The position numbers and the translations under genes are program-made. Below, one piece after another: positions 10,285 through 21,076 of a stretch of 24,925 nt of DNA (the first letter of the stretch is position 1; every line of letters starts with the position of its first letter). Origin of the DNA: Phoronis australis (taxonomy: Eukaryota; Phoronida; Phoronidae); the NCBI GenBank assembly GCA_002633005.1, contig NMRA01000696.1, positions 60,587 through 85,511 on the forward strand, in the 5' to 3' direction. The notes under the pieces are model-generated. The model had not been told where the DNA came from. It was given only the letters and a program-made list of their open reading frames with translations, and searched no databases.

Positions 10285-10356
10285 GTCTGCCAGTGGGACT
10301 CCAGCCCACAAACTTGAGTAAAGGAAGAGAACACTTATCTCACTAGGCCACAATGA
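10285..10356 (-). repeat. tRNA-like head of a SINE
   Basis: On the minus strand TGGCCTAGTGAGA (10338-10350) resembles a tRNA A box. GGCTGGAGTCC (10296-10306) matches the B-box consensus GGTTCGANTCC at 9 of 11 positions, flanked by GTGGG and CCCAC that could pair as the T stem. The spacing fits a tRNA. The anticodon arm is not convincingly foldable, so this looks like a decayed tRNA-derived SINE promoter rather than a working tRNA gene. Confidence 0.5.
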
Positions 10357-10570
10357 TACCTGGGAAGTGATTTACCTTCCTTAAATGTTAACCGTAAACT
10401 GTTAACTTTAGTTTTAAATGTTATTATCTAGAGAATTCTAGCATCTTTAAAAGTGGGAGAATTTTCAAACAAAGTAACCTAGACCCAGCATCAAATCTTT
10501 GTAACCTAATTGAACTCAAAATTATTTTTAACATTCTACATTATACTCAAATGTGAAGATAAGAATGCTA

Positions 10571-11669
10571 CCATGGTTTTCTGTAAATAAGCCCACCCGA
10601 TGCAACGCCCATGGGCGTTTATTTGGTGTTGCAACTTCTCGTGACAAGTGTCTAGATAGTGGTGCTTTAATTTGGAAAATTTCCTCTTAAAAGCCCACTT
10701 AGGGTCAACTTTTTGTTACAAATTCATTTTTGTAGAGCATTTATTATTTATAAAAACGAGCAGTGTTGCCGAACTATGCATTAATTAACATAATTTTTTT
10801 TTAAACATTTTAAGTAAAAATCAGTCGGGAAACCTCTAAATCTACGTGTACTCAGTCCATGTCAATAATTTCATCCAGTAGAGACCATTTGCCCATAGCC
10901 AGCTATGCCACAACATTCAAACGCTCTGATGCTGATGTCTTGTGGTATTTGCCGCATTGATGAAGATACAGATTGCAGGAGTTTCTAGTAGGAAGGGCGG
11001 AGGCGATACCCTCTCAGGGTTTATATTCTTTCTTGACGTTTTCCAGCCAATACTGATAGTGCTCTCGCAACCAGCGTTGAATTGAGCGTTATCATTAACG
11101 TCAAGAGGCTGAAGAAAATAGGTCATCATGGCTAGAATTATCTTCAAGCCAATATTCAATTTTAGAAACTTAGCAGATACAGTTTCTGCACCGTGGCTCT
11201 GATGTGCGTCCATAAGCAAAACGGGTTTGTCAGTGTTGAAATAGGGACCTCACCTCATCATTACTGTCTGTATGTAACAGTTGCATCGTAAGTGACTCGT
11301 TCATGGATTCCCTACCTGGACTTCAATATTGTTGGGTACACGCTTGATAGGTAAAGCACGGAAGTAGTCAACGACGGATTTAAGGTAGGGCACATACCAA
11401 CAGAACTGGCTCGACTTTGTTATTTCTTCACATTACGATGTGGCCGAGTATTGAAGCCGGCCGAAGTTCATAGATATTTTGCTGAGCGACCTTGGGTGCT
11501 ATCATCTTTGTCACAAGATCTAGAAGTGTCATGCACGTACATTTTCTTGTCCCGCTGCGCAGATATTGCAAAAATTGATGAGCCCGGGCATTTATTGGTG
11601 TTCCTTAAGTGCCTGGAAATTTTCATTTTCTGTATACACGCCCAGGGGCTTATCTAAAGAAAACCTTGC
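10571..11669 (-). mobile_element. Decayed pogo/Tc1-mariner-type DNA transposon with TA target duplication
   Basis: Terminal inverted repeats at 10569-10594 and 11646-11671 match at 22 of 26 positions, including the outer TA, which is read as the duplicated target site (10569-10570 and 11670-11671). The inner parts share GGTTTTCT and ATAAGCCC. A perfect 16-bp palindrome, AACGCCCATGGGCGTT, lies at 10604-10619. The interior carries a DDE transposase fragment on the minus strand (separate entry). At about 1.1 kb it is shorter than full pogo elements (often around 2 kb or more), so it is deleted as well as mutated. Confidence 0.78.
10917..11249 (-). pseudogene. Fragment of DDE (pogo/Tigger-like) transposase
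   Basis: The open stretch reads PYFNTDKPVLLMDAHQSHG, then AETVSAKFLKLNIGLKII, then LAMMTYFLQPLDVNDNAQFN. PVLLMDAH..H contains the position of the second catalytic Asp of the DDE triad, and TYFLQPLDV corresponds to the conserved TTHLLQPLD of pogo-type (DDE_1) transposases. The proline-rich PPNTTY expected before it is altered to LAMMTY. An in-frame stop lies just upstream of the GPYFNT stretch. The N-terminal DNA-binding domain and first catalytic Asp are missing or unrecognisable, and the C-terminal part is lost. It cannot make an active enzyme. Its strand and position fit the surrounding inverted-repeat element. Confidence 0.75.
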
Positions 11670-12920
11670 TACTGATTGTCTAGTCCAAGTCACACTTGAT
11701 CATCCCTAAATTTCAGCCGCCAACTCAAGAAAAAACTTCAGACTTTGAGTAAAGCTTGAAATTTCAAGTTCAGACTAGAGCTTATGGAGTTAGTACTTGG
11801 GATATCAAGTGCAAGCTAAGGTTATACAACCATAAACATGTGAGAAAAGAATAATAGACATGTATCTTTTCTCTTCTGCATATTAAGTAAAATACATTGA
11901 AAATAATTTCCAGTTCAATTTTGAGTACAAAGATTTGAGTATGGAAAAGAATTTAAAGCAGTCCAGCTAGACCAAAAAGAGAAAAAAATTGCTGGTTTGC
12001 CTAAGCAAATGTGATTGGGAGTGATGACTAAACTGTATCAACACTCTGGTGTGACTGAATGTATGAGAAACATGTGTTACAACACCAGCAACAGATTAAC
12101 CTAGTAAGAATCTCATCAGAGTAATCTTTGCTTTCTTGGCCTTATCTCTTAATCACTCTAAGCCTGGCTAGACATCAACAGTTCATTCACAGCACAGTGA
12201 TAAGGGAGTGGTGGAGAATAAAATACCAGTGACCCAGGGCCAGCATGTAATTAAATATGATATTGACTGATGATCAATGGTAATAAGAGATGCCCAGTCT
12301 AAAAACTTGGTTTGGGGCAAAAAGAAGCAGGTGGAAAATTGCCTGGTACAAGTGAATGAAGAGTGTGTACCGCCTGTAGTAGGCAGGGTCATAGGGTAAA
12401 CATGTCCTATCTGCCAGCAACACAGGCAGTGGTGTGAATGTGCACAGCTAAGTTGGACAATCATGGGAAGGATCATCTTGGCTTGGGGTCTGTTTCATGA
12501 AAATTGACTTAGATAAGCCTAAGGTCAGACAATTGGTTTTGCGCTCCATACAACTATCTCTGAAAAATAATTAAATCTGCCATGAGAAAAACTTGAAACT
12601 GGTCGTTATTGACATAATTTCTGCACATTACTTTTAGACTGATCCATGCATTGTAAAGTGGGAGGTAAGACCAAAGTTCTATCTAAATCTTGTGTTATTT
12701 TATGAATATCTAGAAATAACTGTATCACTTCGAATGTCACTGATTTATTGGAAATCATGGACTTACATTGAACAGTGTCACGCAAATGTACAGCTATATT
12801 GGTTGGAACAAATTGCTTTGGCTCATAACTTTCACCAATATCAAACTCAGTAAACATTCCTAACATTTTGACACCAACAAGACTGGTGAGAATATACCGT
12901 AATCGTTCGGGTTAACGCCC

Positions 12921-13075
12921 ATGCTCAGTTAACCGCCCATCCCCGACTTTAAGTGGATTTTCGATTTAACCGCCCACTGCTCGGTTAAGCGCCCCCCTGC
13001 GATTTTTGAAGATTTCCAGTTAAGCGCCCACCTCTCGGTTAAGCGCCCATCCCCGACTTTTAAAGAATGAAGATT
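12921..13075. repeat. Left subterminal repeats (GGTTAACCGCCCA type)
   Basis: At least six degenerate copies of (G)GTTAA(C/G)CGCCCA, with CCCCGACTTT spacers, in direct orientation. The 61-bp segment 12928-12988 is nearly repeated at the other end of the element. Confidence 0.8.
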
Positions 13076-13258
13076 TAGCGCCCAGTGCTAAGGAAACGCG
13101 CGATTCCCCGACTTTTAGAAAAAGATTGATGATCACAATGAGTGCAATGACGCCGGGACTCCGAAACGGTGGTTTAGCAATCTGAATCACAATACAGGTA
13201 ACGAGTTATTGTCTTGGGTCATGAACTCACTTCAAAATATAATACTTGAACCTTTTTG

Positions 13259-13799
13259 TCACTTTATTTTCTTCCCTTGTTTGCAAAGTTTAAGAACGCC
13301 GCCGGCGTCAAAACCTCCGCTTTCAGCGACTTTGTCTGCCGCGCTGAATTTCCGTCTGCAGTGCGCTAGATAAAACATATANGTGATATAAATAGGATAA
13401 TCTGGACATCTTGCATGAAAAATAAATGTTTTTCCACCACGAAGTTTGGTAAGGTGATCGTTTAGAATAATGAATTGAAACATTGCTGTTTTCTGACATT
13501 TTGTAACATATTTATGCAGTTGCTTGAAATTTTTTTCTTGATAGACGACTGGCTCGACCACCCCCGATCCTTGTCTTACTTCTTTGCATAGCATGTTTGG
13601 CGCAACGGCAAGAGAGCAATGCCGGGCTGTCGAGATAAGACAGTTAGCCGCAGAACCATACGCTGAAAGTGTCATTGAGTCACGGAGTGTCGACTATAAC
13701 ATCCCAAACACAAAAAACCGCAGAGTTAAGTTTTTCAAACTTTTATTACAACCAATTTTAAAACTGCTCTCCGAGTCAAAACTTGACAGCTACATATAG
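13259..13799. other. Unidentified interior of the TA-flanked element; two overlapping open stretches
   Basis: The minus strand is open for 138 codons (13259-13675, one unknown residue from the N at 13381). It includes CKEVRQGSGVVEPVVYQEKN and LNDHLTKLRGGKTFIFHARC. The plus strand is open for 71 codons (13584-13799). I recognise neither product. CpG-rich composition and position inside the transposon suggest remnants of element cargo or captured sequence, but a chance open frame is equally possible. Confidence 0.3.
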
Positions 13800-14139
13800 T
13801 ACGAGACTGTAACCACAAATTTGATGTCTGACCTCTGCAACACGTGATGCTTGCACGCGCGCACTTAAGCAGGGTCACATCTTGAAACAGTTTTAATTCT
13901 AGTGGAGTCTGCGTGGTCACTGGTCGTCTGCGCACCGCAGGACGGCACGGGGCTATTGCTCAGCAATTTTGTAAATTTAATAGTGAATGATTAATCTGAG
14001 GGCAAGAGAACCTTTGTTGGGATCATCCGCTGTTATGATGTTTTCACAGTCATTTGGCGACGTGACGATAAAGCTCTTTGAAAAGGGCTACGCGTTCCGA
14101 GTATGATTGTCGTGTCGGGATTTAGATCGCCAGGTAAGA

Positions 14140-14289
14140 TTAACCGCCCAGGGCTGTTGTCAGTCGTAATAAGCGCCCATGTTCGGTTAACCGCCCATCC
14201 CCTACTTTAGGTGGATTTTCGATTTAACCGCCCACTGCTCGGTTAACCGCCCTCCCCCGATTTTTTGAATTCGCCAATTTAACCGCCCA
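14140..14289. repeat. Right subterminal repeats (GGTTAACCGCCCA type)
   Basis: Five or more copies of (G)GTTAACCGCCC or AAGCGCCC, ending in the inverted terminal repeat. The orientation is the same as at the left end, so the subterminal repeats are direct while the outermost 26 bp are inverted. Confidence 0.8.
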
Positions 14290-14802
14290 GGGCGTTAACC
14301 CGAATGATTACGGTAGCTAAAAACAACTTGTCATAAGATGACTGGACTCAGCAGCACACTAACAATCTATGGTCAGTATTGAGAAGTAAGCATGCTAATT
14401 ACCAACAAACAGCAATAGAACCTCCATCCCAAGAGCCCAATGAGGTGAACTTCAAGTGTTTTTATATTAGCATACCAAACAGATTATCACTCAAGCAGAA
14501 ATCAACCAAAAGTTGTTGCTTTAGCAGACAAGCAATGGTGAGATATTTGTCAGGACTGCAGGACAAAAACCCATTGTCTGGCTCAAACTGCTGACCTCAA
14601 AAAATCATCAGTCAAACGTTAGGCAGAGAGCTAAAAGCACTGGCAACAAAGGCAGATAGTAACCTTGAGCTCATGATAAAAATAGGAGGCTGATTTGCTC
14701 AGGTTACACAGAGGCACAAACAAGATGATGAAGTGTGACATGTGTTAATAGGCAACATGAGAGTAAAGGCTTGAGATACTTCAACACACATAGGACACTT
14801 AC

Positions 14803-14830
14803 GTGCACAGAATTGACTGATCTTCTCGAT
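14803..14830 (-). CDS. Non-muscle myosin II heavy chain, 28-nt microexon DREDQSILCT
   Basis: This 28-nt exon joins the NPYK exon to the P-loop exon. With the G from the upstream exon it reads D R E D Q S I L C and the first two bases of T; the T is completed by the next exon. This is the invariant stretch directly before GESGAGKT in non-muscle and smooth myosin II. The acceptor is a pyrimidine tract ending in CAG (14831-14833) and the donor is GTAAGT (14797-14802). The exon sits between introns of about 8.6 kb and 6.8 kb. Its size equals that of the vertebrate counterpart as I remember it, so the exon structure looks ancient. It is too short for ordinary ORF detection and was found by searching for the expected peptide. 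Skipping it would shift the reading frame, so it should be constitutive. Confidence 0.95.
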
Positions 14831-15908
14831 CTGAAAATAGACAAAAAAGACAGCTCCATCAGTGTGCCAGTCACTTTTAATCAAAGACAGAAGAACCCAA
14901 AAATAATAGAACATAACACTTGCCCCATAATGATGCTCAATTCAAATTCAGCCAAACTGACTGACAATGACTCCTCACGCTATAAATCAGATGACCATTA
15001 TAAAAATTTCCCTTCTGTTTTGCCGTCATGACCAGATTTCAGAGTAGTTTAATCTGATTCCTTTTAGCGTGAATTATGCAGTGTGTATAGATAGGTAAAG
15101 TTGAATCAAAACCAGAATGTCATGGATATTGCTCCAGAGTGTATGTGCCACTCACCCCAAGAAAGCAATAAACAAGCACTCCTTTATGTAATATGACAAT
15201 TATTTATTACCTTACATTTTTAACACATGTGAAGCCTGTTGTGCACCATGTATACAGCTTTGTTAATTTCTTGCTTAGTCTCCCTAATGTGTTGCTATTG
15301 GTAGAAAAAGCTCTTGGCAACAAACATTGTGGTCAAACCTTTGAATTGAATTGTAAATAGTCCTTTTTTGCAAAATTGCAGACCACTGCTAGATAGTCTC
15401 TCCATTGGCAATGTCAATACCAAACAATCAAACCCAGATACAAGACAATTGCCTGTTATCATCTCAATATTTGTTCAAACTGATTGAAATACAGAACTTG
15501 ATGGCATGGGTAAGCAAACAATGTTCCCTGTAAACCTCACCAAAAGTTCAACAAGCCAACTCTCACAAAATGTTTGTAACTAACTAAGACTTTAGCAAAA
15601 TGCAGTTAACAAAATTTCAAACAAAACATAAGTGGTGTTTAAATTTCTGTAAAAATATAACAATACATGACTGAAATGTATGCACATTTTATGTGTGATA
15701 TTATTTATCCCAAAGAAAGAAAAGTTCAGCACAGAGCAAGTAGTCTCAGGATGAAATCAAAACTATACAAGTTGTTACCAATATCTATAAGTTATGGGCA
15801 GATTCAATCATGTTGTCAAATACTCAAAGGAGGGTAGAGCCATGACTGGTGACTTCACATGTGTCTTGGTGATAACAGTCAAGGAACAGATAGCAACTTG
15901 AACATTGA

Positions 15909-16023
15909 TATCTACATAGCTTTGTGTGGTGTTATAGCCTAGCACTGGTAGCTATATAGCTTTGTGTGGCGTCATAGCCTAGCACTGATAGCTACATAAC
16001 TTTGTGTAGCGTCATAGCCTCGC
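15909..16023. repeat. 40-bp minisatellite, about 2.9 copies
   Basis: Units begin at 15909, 15949 and 15989, with TAGCTACATAGCTTTGTGTG as the start and GCGTCATAGCCTAGCACTGA as the end. A few substitutions per unit. Confidence 0.92.
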
Positions 16024-17874
16024 CCAGACAACAGCTTATCAAAATACACACTTTGTTTCTGATCACCACTTTGGCATTCAGCATGGCATTAACGATGGCA
16101 GTAAAAATGGTCATTAACTTGAACCTTATTGCAATTAAGCTACAGAATGGAAATTAAGCAGACAAAAATTGACTGACTAATATATCATGAACTGAAGTTG
16201 TTTCACCTACATAGGTACCCAAAGGTCCACTGGGCCCCCAACTATTACATAATGCAAAAGTCAACAGACTGTAGGTTGATCATAATCCAGTAGATAAACT
16301 AATATGTTAAAAGCATGCTGGACACAGTGTGATCCTAAGTAAATGTTTAGGTCTGGTCATGTCTGCAGGTGATTGCAAGTCTGGATCACATCTGGCAAAC
16401 ATGAATACCTGGGATACACACAACTCAGTCATTTGGTATACTCCAGAGAAAAGCTGAAGCCTTTACAAGTGCTTCAAAAAGACAATAAACAAAGGGTAGA
16501 GAATAAACCTTCTTTCACAATGTGTAAGGGTGTGTCTTGACCAACACAGTATATTATAGCCAGCCAAGAGGAGATATATCCTATAACAATGTAGTAGACC
16601 AGTTTTCAGGTTAATTTTCAATTCCAGGAAACAAAATGACTGCTGTGGGAGAGTGGTTGCTTCTTAAATTTTAAAACCCCCAGTGCCATGAACACAGACA
16701 GAATGAATCACCCAGTGTGTGATTAAACAGACACCAGCTTCCAATCCCCAGTGAATGAAATACATAAGCCATGACTCACAGTAGTCAGTGACCTGGTTAT
16801 GTGGAAAAACAAAACTGACAAAGGTGTGAATAGTAGACTTTGCAAACAGCAAGCCAGTTAGTTGTACATGGGATAATGTGCACAAATAGAACCTATTCAT
16901 ACTCGGTGTCATTGAACAGAATTCCAACAATGACAGCTGTGATTTTTTTACATGAGCTCAACTGAATAAAATAAATGTTGTCTCCAAGAACAGATAGGAT
17001 TCTATGGAGCACAGCATCTGTCAACTAACAACTCCCATTTTTATTCAACTTTACACATTTAAAAACAGAAGAAGCAGCTAAAATATAATGTGGACTAAGT
17101 TCTCAAGAAGGAACTTTCTTGAAATGGCAAATCATTTTTGTTTTCAGAAGGTACTTTAAATCCAGCTCTTGACAGGCATTTGAACAGGTTCATGGTAAAC
17201 TGGGTGGGCCAACACTACAATATGCAACAGGAGTGTGCAATAGTCCATCAATCAATTTGTAATTCTAATACACTCACCACTAACTTGTCTCAGCCATCCA
17301 GGCCCTGGAATGTCTGCATTTAATGTATTCTATTTCAACCAGGCTGTAGTTGCATTTTGAAATACAATAATCAACTCTTTGAAAAATGCGGCGAAGTGCA
17401 CTTGCTCCTCAAATTTTACATGTAAAGCATGTATTTGCATGCTTCTAACTATAGCAAGAACTAAATGACAACTCTATTTGAACATCAACTACACTAAACA
17501 AAATACAATTGTATTCAATGACAACTTGTAAATGTGAAAACAAAAAGTCCTGCAAATAGGTGACCTTTGCACTAATGACGCATCTCGGGGGGCTCACCAT
17601 GCAGTGTTATTCCCCAGCACCACATCACGATACTTTCTAGACACTGTTCAGTGATTTACGGCGATCATTTTTGAAACAAAACTCATTCCTAAAAATATTT
17701 GGCAAATTTCAACCTACTTCATGTTCACATCGCTACATACCGTGTTTCTAACTACTTTGACCAAGCACAGAATTAGCGTGCAAGTTCCACTTTAAATAAG
17801 CCCAATCTATAGCAATCTATAGGCCTTTTCCTACTGACTTGACTCCGGTGTGAGTAGAGTGTCGATGTAAACTG

Positions 17875-18275
17875 CGAAGTTAACTAAACCATTCATACCC
17901 GCTTCGGTAGTTACAAACATCGAAGTACCGTAAATGGTAGTTGATGCTGTTGTCATCGAAGAAATTGCGAGGTAGCGCTGCACGCTAAGATTTTTTTAAT
18001 GTGACAATTTGGGAACATTTACATGAGCTGATTGACATAAAACTTTATTTTTAATTCCATTGGTGATTGTTCGAGCAAAATATAAGCAACTATTAAGGAC
18101 AACACTACCCCTTAAATGCTGAAGATAACAGTGGCATCTGGCAATAACTTCAATGGGACCTAAGTTGACTGTTCATACTGCACTGCAGTGTCAACACTCC
18201 GTTGTTAAATCCATCTGCTTAGTGTGAAGTTAACTGGCGCTGTTAACTTCAATCCAGGACCGAAGTTAAGCGTTC
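17875..18275. repeat. Cluster of GAAGTTAAC / GTTCATA repeats and hairpins, MITE-like
   Basis: GAAGTTAA followed after a few bases by a TTCATA appears at about 17877 and 18261, with a diverged form (TAAGTTGACTGTTCATA) at about 18165. A perfect hairpin with 9-bp arms, GAAGTTAAC and GTTAACTTC around a 7-base loop, lies at 18226-18250. This arrangement suggests a decayed foldback element. The ends are not clear and no target duplication was found. Confidence 0.4.
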
Positions 18276-19141
18276 ATAGTGACCGCAACTCCCCAAAACA
18301 TCGATGTTAGTATGAAAGGCTCGTATGAGAGTAAAAATTTCCATAAATTTGTAAATTGGGATTACATGGCCTTCCTGGCAGATACTGATCACAGTATTCA
18401 TTCAGCTGGTATGATTAAGAACACAAGATTACTTTCTAGGTGTTTTCGAAACAAACAGACCATAGATACCATCAAATGTCATGGACCTGCTAAATGCATG
18501 TCTTTTCCAGACAGTGTTTGACTACAGACTCAGCTGTTAACTATCACTGACAGGAAGGTGCTCATCCAACTGTATATACATATATGTTCAAGAGCAAGGC
18601 TAGAACAGTCTTGGTCCATTACTACAGGTTAAATATTAGCATCATACAACAGGCACAGCTCAGATGAACATTGCCACCCTCTAGAAATCTTCCATTTCTT
18701 TGCTCTGAGTTAAATTTACTTTCTTTCACAAAGTTAAAAAGCCTCTTAAATCACAATTTCTTTTCTTGCACCAAATTTAATGTGTTTTGTTTCAATTGAT
18801 ACCTGGAAGTCATAAGACATAATGTGAACAAATAAATAGCCATTCTTCAATTTGCAATCACTGTGGCAGACTTCAGAGGGGAGGTCAATGAACTTGCAAA
18901 GTGGCTGACACAACAGCTGAGCACCATGTCTGTCAACACTGTCCATTTGATGAGCAACACAACAGTTCAGGTTCAGGTGGACCATAATACCACCTACACA
19001 TTGCACATCCTTTGGATTTGTTGAGAGTTCTACAAAGTCTTGGGAAGATTTATTACACAACTGATACTTATGTCCTCTGACTGGCTAAAAGGTAGTATAA
19101 CTTTGTTACATGGAATATTACTTCTTCACACCACTCAGGAG

Positions 19142-19168
19142 GTCAGATCTAACTATTCGAGATCTGAC
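19142..19168. repeat. Perfect 9-bp inverted repeat (hairpin)
   Basis: GTCAGATCT and AGATCTGAC flank a 9-base spacer. No T-run follows, and the locus is intronic, so a terminator role is not implied. Confidence 0.7.
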
Positions 19169-20070
19169 AATTATAGGCAGCAGGATCCATTGACTGGGTA
19201 AATAAAACAAGCAGCCAATCTAATAAGAGAAGTAATGAGAACCATCAGTAGATGTAGAACAAAACATATAGACTGATCCCAGAACCAATAATCTTCCTCA
19301 GTCCTCATAAACACATATCATCCCCAGAAATGCTATATATTTGTATAATTAAGCGTCATTTCAAATATAATATTATGTACCATTTTGTTTGAGGTAATCT
19401 ATTCTGATAACAAGAGTAGCAGTGAAGGCATGAACACATTCTCCAGATGTCACTACCAGTACCCTCTTTCCACAGTTACTTGCCTCATTGAACAGTTATT
19501 TACATTAGCTCAAAAAAAACTGTCTGTAGGCCAACCTAACTACTTAGCAGTCTGCCTATCATTTCTGGATAATCAGTCAGAGGCACATTCTTTTAATATT
19601 TACTTAATTGTTACTGGTTAGGGCTGAGGTTAGGGGTAGCATTCTTGTGTTCTCATGAGAAGCCACCAACAGGAAGTTATGACTGATTGGTAAAACATGA
19701 CTGGAACATTATCAGTGTGACTGCCTCCAGGGTGAACATTGACAGCAGTTGGGAACCAGAGTTTGAAAATGGGCAGGATAAGGATATTAGAGCATGACAG
19801 TAGCATGTGCCATGCTGGCTGGTATTCAGAACAAGGCAGTGGCTACAGTCTACAGATAGTGTATGAGGGGTGTGATGGCAGCAGTTATGAACTTGAGCAG
19901 ATTGCACCCAGGGTTGTTTATTTCACACCCGCTTAACAGTATCAAAATATTACAATAGCACTGAGTACTTTTTGTTTGGATAATACCAGTACTTTGTGCT
20001 TGGGTATTTAGTTCAATATCGGCACTTGGAACACATGCACAAACCTAATCCTAGATTCAATGTTAAGTAC

Positions 20071-20490
20071 CCTTTACACTACAAAAGTTGACACGGATCA
20101 GCTGACACAGAACGAGTTGTTCCAGCACAAGTATGTGTGTAAACGGGACTGAACTGGAGCAAACTTTTGCCACCCGTTTGTGAGGTGAGCAATTTGCGCT
20201 AGAACATCTTGCTCCATGTCAATGATGTGTCCAAACGCGAAACTGGGGCAAGGCAGAAAGGATCATCTCTACTGCGCTTGAGTAATGACCTCAATACGGG
20301 TTCTTTGTCTCTTCAACTCCTGTGATTTGTAAATCTGTGCATGTGTGATACACTCTCCAGCCTACAATTTTGCCACTTTTGTGCGTGTAAACGGATGGTT
20401 GACACGCTTGACACCAATCAATTTGCTGTATGTCAGTTGCGCTGGACCAAAAGTTGATGTCTAAAACGGGACTTAAAACTTGTTGATAGA
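20071..20490. repeat. Possible old foldback/MITE-like insertion
   Basis: This stretch stands out by more CpG and by repeated TGTAAACGG motifs (about 20140 and 20386), GTTGACAC (about 20088 and 20399) and CAAAAGTTGA (about 20083 and 20448). The outer parts look loosely inverted (AGCTGACACAG on the left, CTGTATGTCAGTTG on the right). It may be an ancient palindromic element. The alignment by eye is poor. Confidence 0.3.
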
Positions 20491-20985
20491 CCATATACCC
20501 TACATCTTGACAGACAATAAAATCTTGTGTGGAATGAGTTCACTTAAAGAAGCAAAACCTATGAAGCTTATGAATGTATTCTGAGACAATAATTGTATTG
20601 CACATACGACCAATGATGATCACCCAAAGACAGACATCTTAAACAGGTCAAGTGAATAAACAGAGAGAATGAAACAGCCTCACGCATCAAAAGAGCACAT
20701 CAGACATTGAAATTATTCTATGTATTCAGGTTACCGCACAGGGTGCTTAAATTGGGAACTCAAACAACATGTGAACATCAGCCAAGTATGGGAGCTTAAA
20801 AACAATAATTTTGAGTCTAGATCGAGTAAATGCTGTAGATGTGAGACTTCGTGTGGAATAGTCATACAAAACATTGGTAGACTCTAGACAATGTAACAAG
20901 GGCTTACTATCAAGGATATAAATTTCGTTGTGAGAAGAGGTCCAATGACTGATTTTGCCATAACATTATCCACATTGATTCCTAG

Positions 20986-21076
20986 CTAGGTATTGACATT
21001 CAGTCATACACAGCTAGCTAGCTGCGTAAGGAGTGACTACACACAGTAGTTCAGTAAGTACTGTATCAATACCTAG
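20986..21076. repeat. 11-bp inverted repeat with 70-base spacer
   Basis: CTAGGTATTGA (20986-20996) and TCAATACCTAG (21066-21076) are exact reverse complements. The spacer contains the palindrome CAGCTAGCTAGCTG. Possibly a very small foldback element. Confidence 0.5.

Larger units (their letters stand above)
12897..14313. mobile_element. TA-flanked DNA transposon (1.4 kb) with 26-bp inverted ends and subterminal repeats
   Basis: The ends 12895-12920 and 14290-14315 are reverse complements at 25 of 26 positions (mismatch at 12905); their common inner part is TTCGGGTTAACGCCC. The outermost TA on each side is taken as the duplicated target. Inside each end are repeats of the type GGTTAACCGCCCA. 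A 61-bp block at 12928-12988 recurs in the same orientation at 14186-14246 with two mismatches. Many subterminal motifs usually mark transposase-binding regions. The interior is richer in CpG than the surrounding intron and holds no recognisable transposase. The family is uncertain: TA duplication suits Tc1/mariner/pogo and some others. Confidence 0.8.
7982..14802 (-). other. 6.8-kb intron between DREDQSILCT microexon and P-loop exon
   Basis: Bounded by GTAAGT (14802-14797) and CAG (7982-7984) on the minus strand. It is a transposon graveyard: an inverted-repeat element (8705-8834), a 20-bp array, a tRNA-like SINE head, a pogo-type element and a second TA-flanked element lie in it. The stretches 7988-8700, 8840-9460, 9590-10000 and 11680-12890 show nothing I can name. 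Confidence 0.85.
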
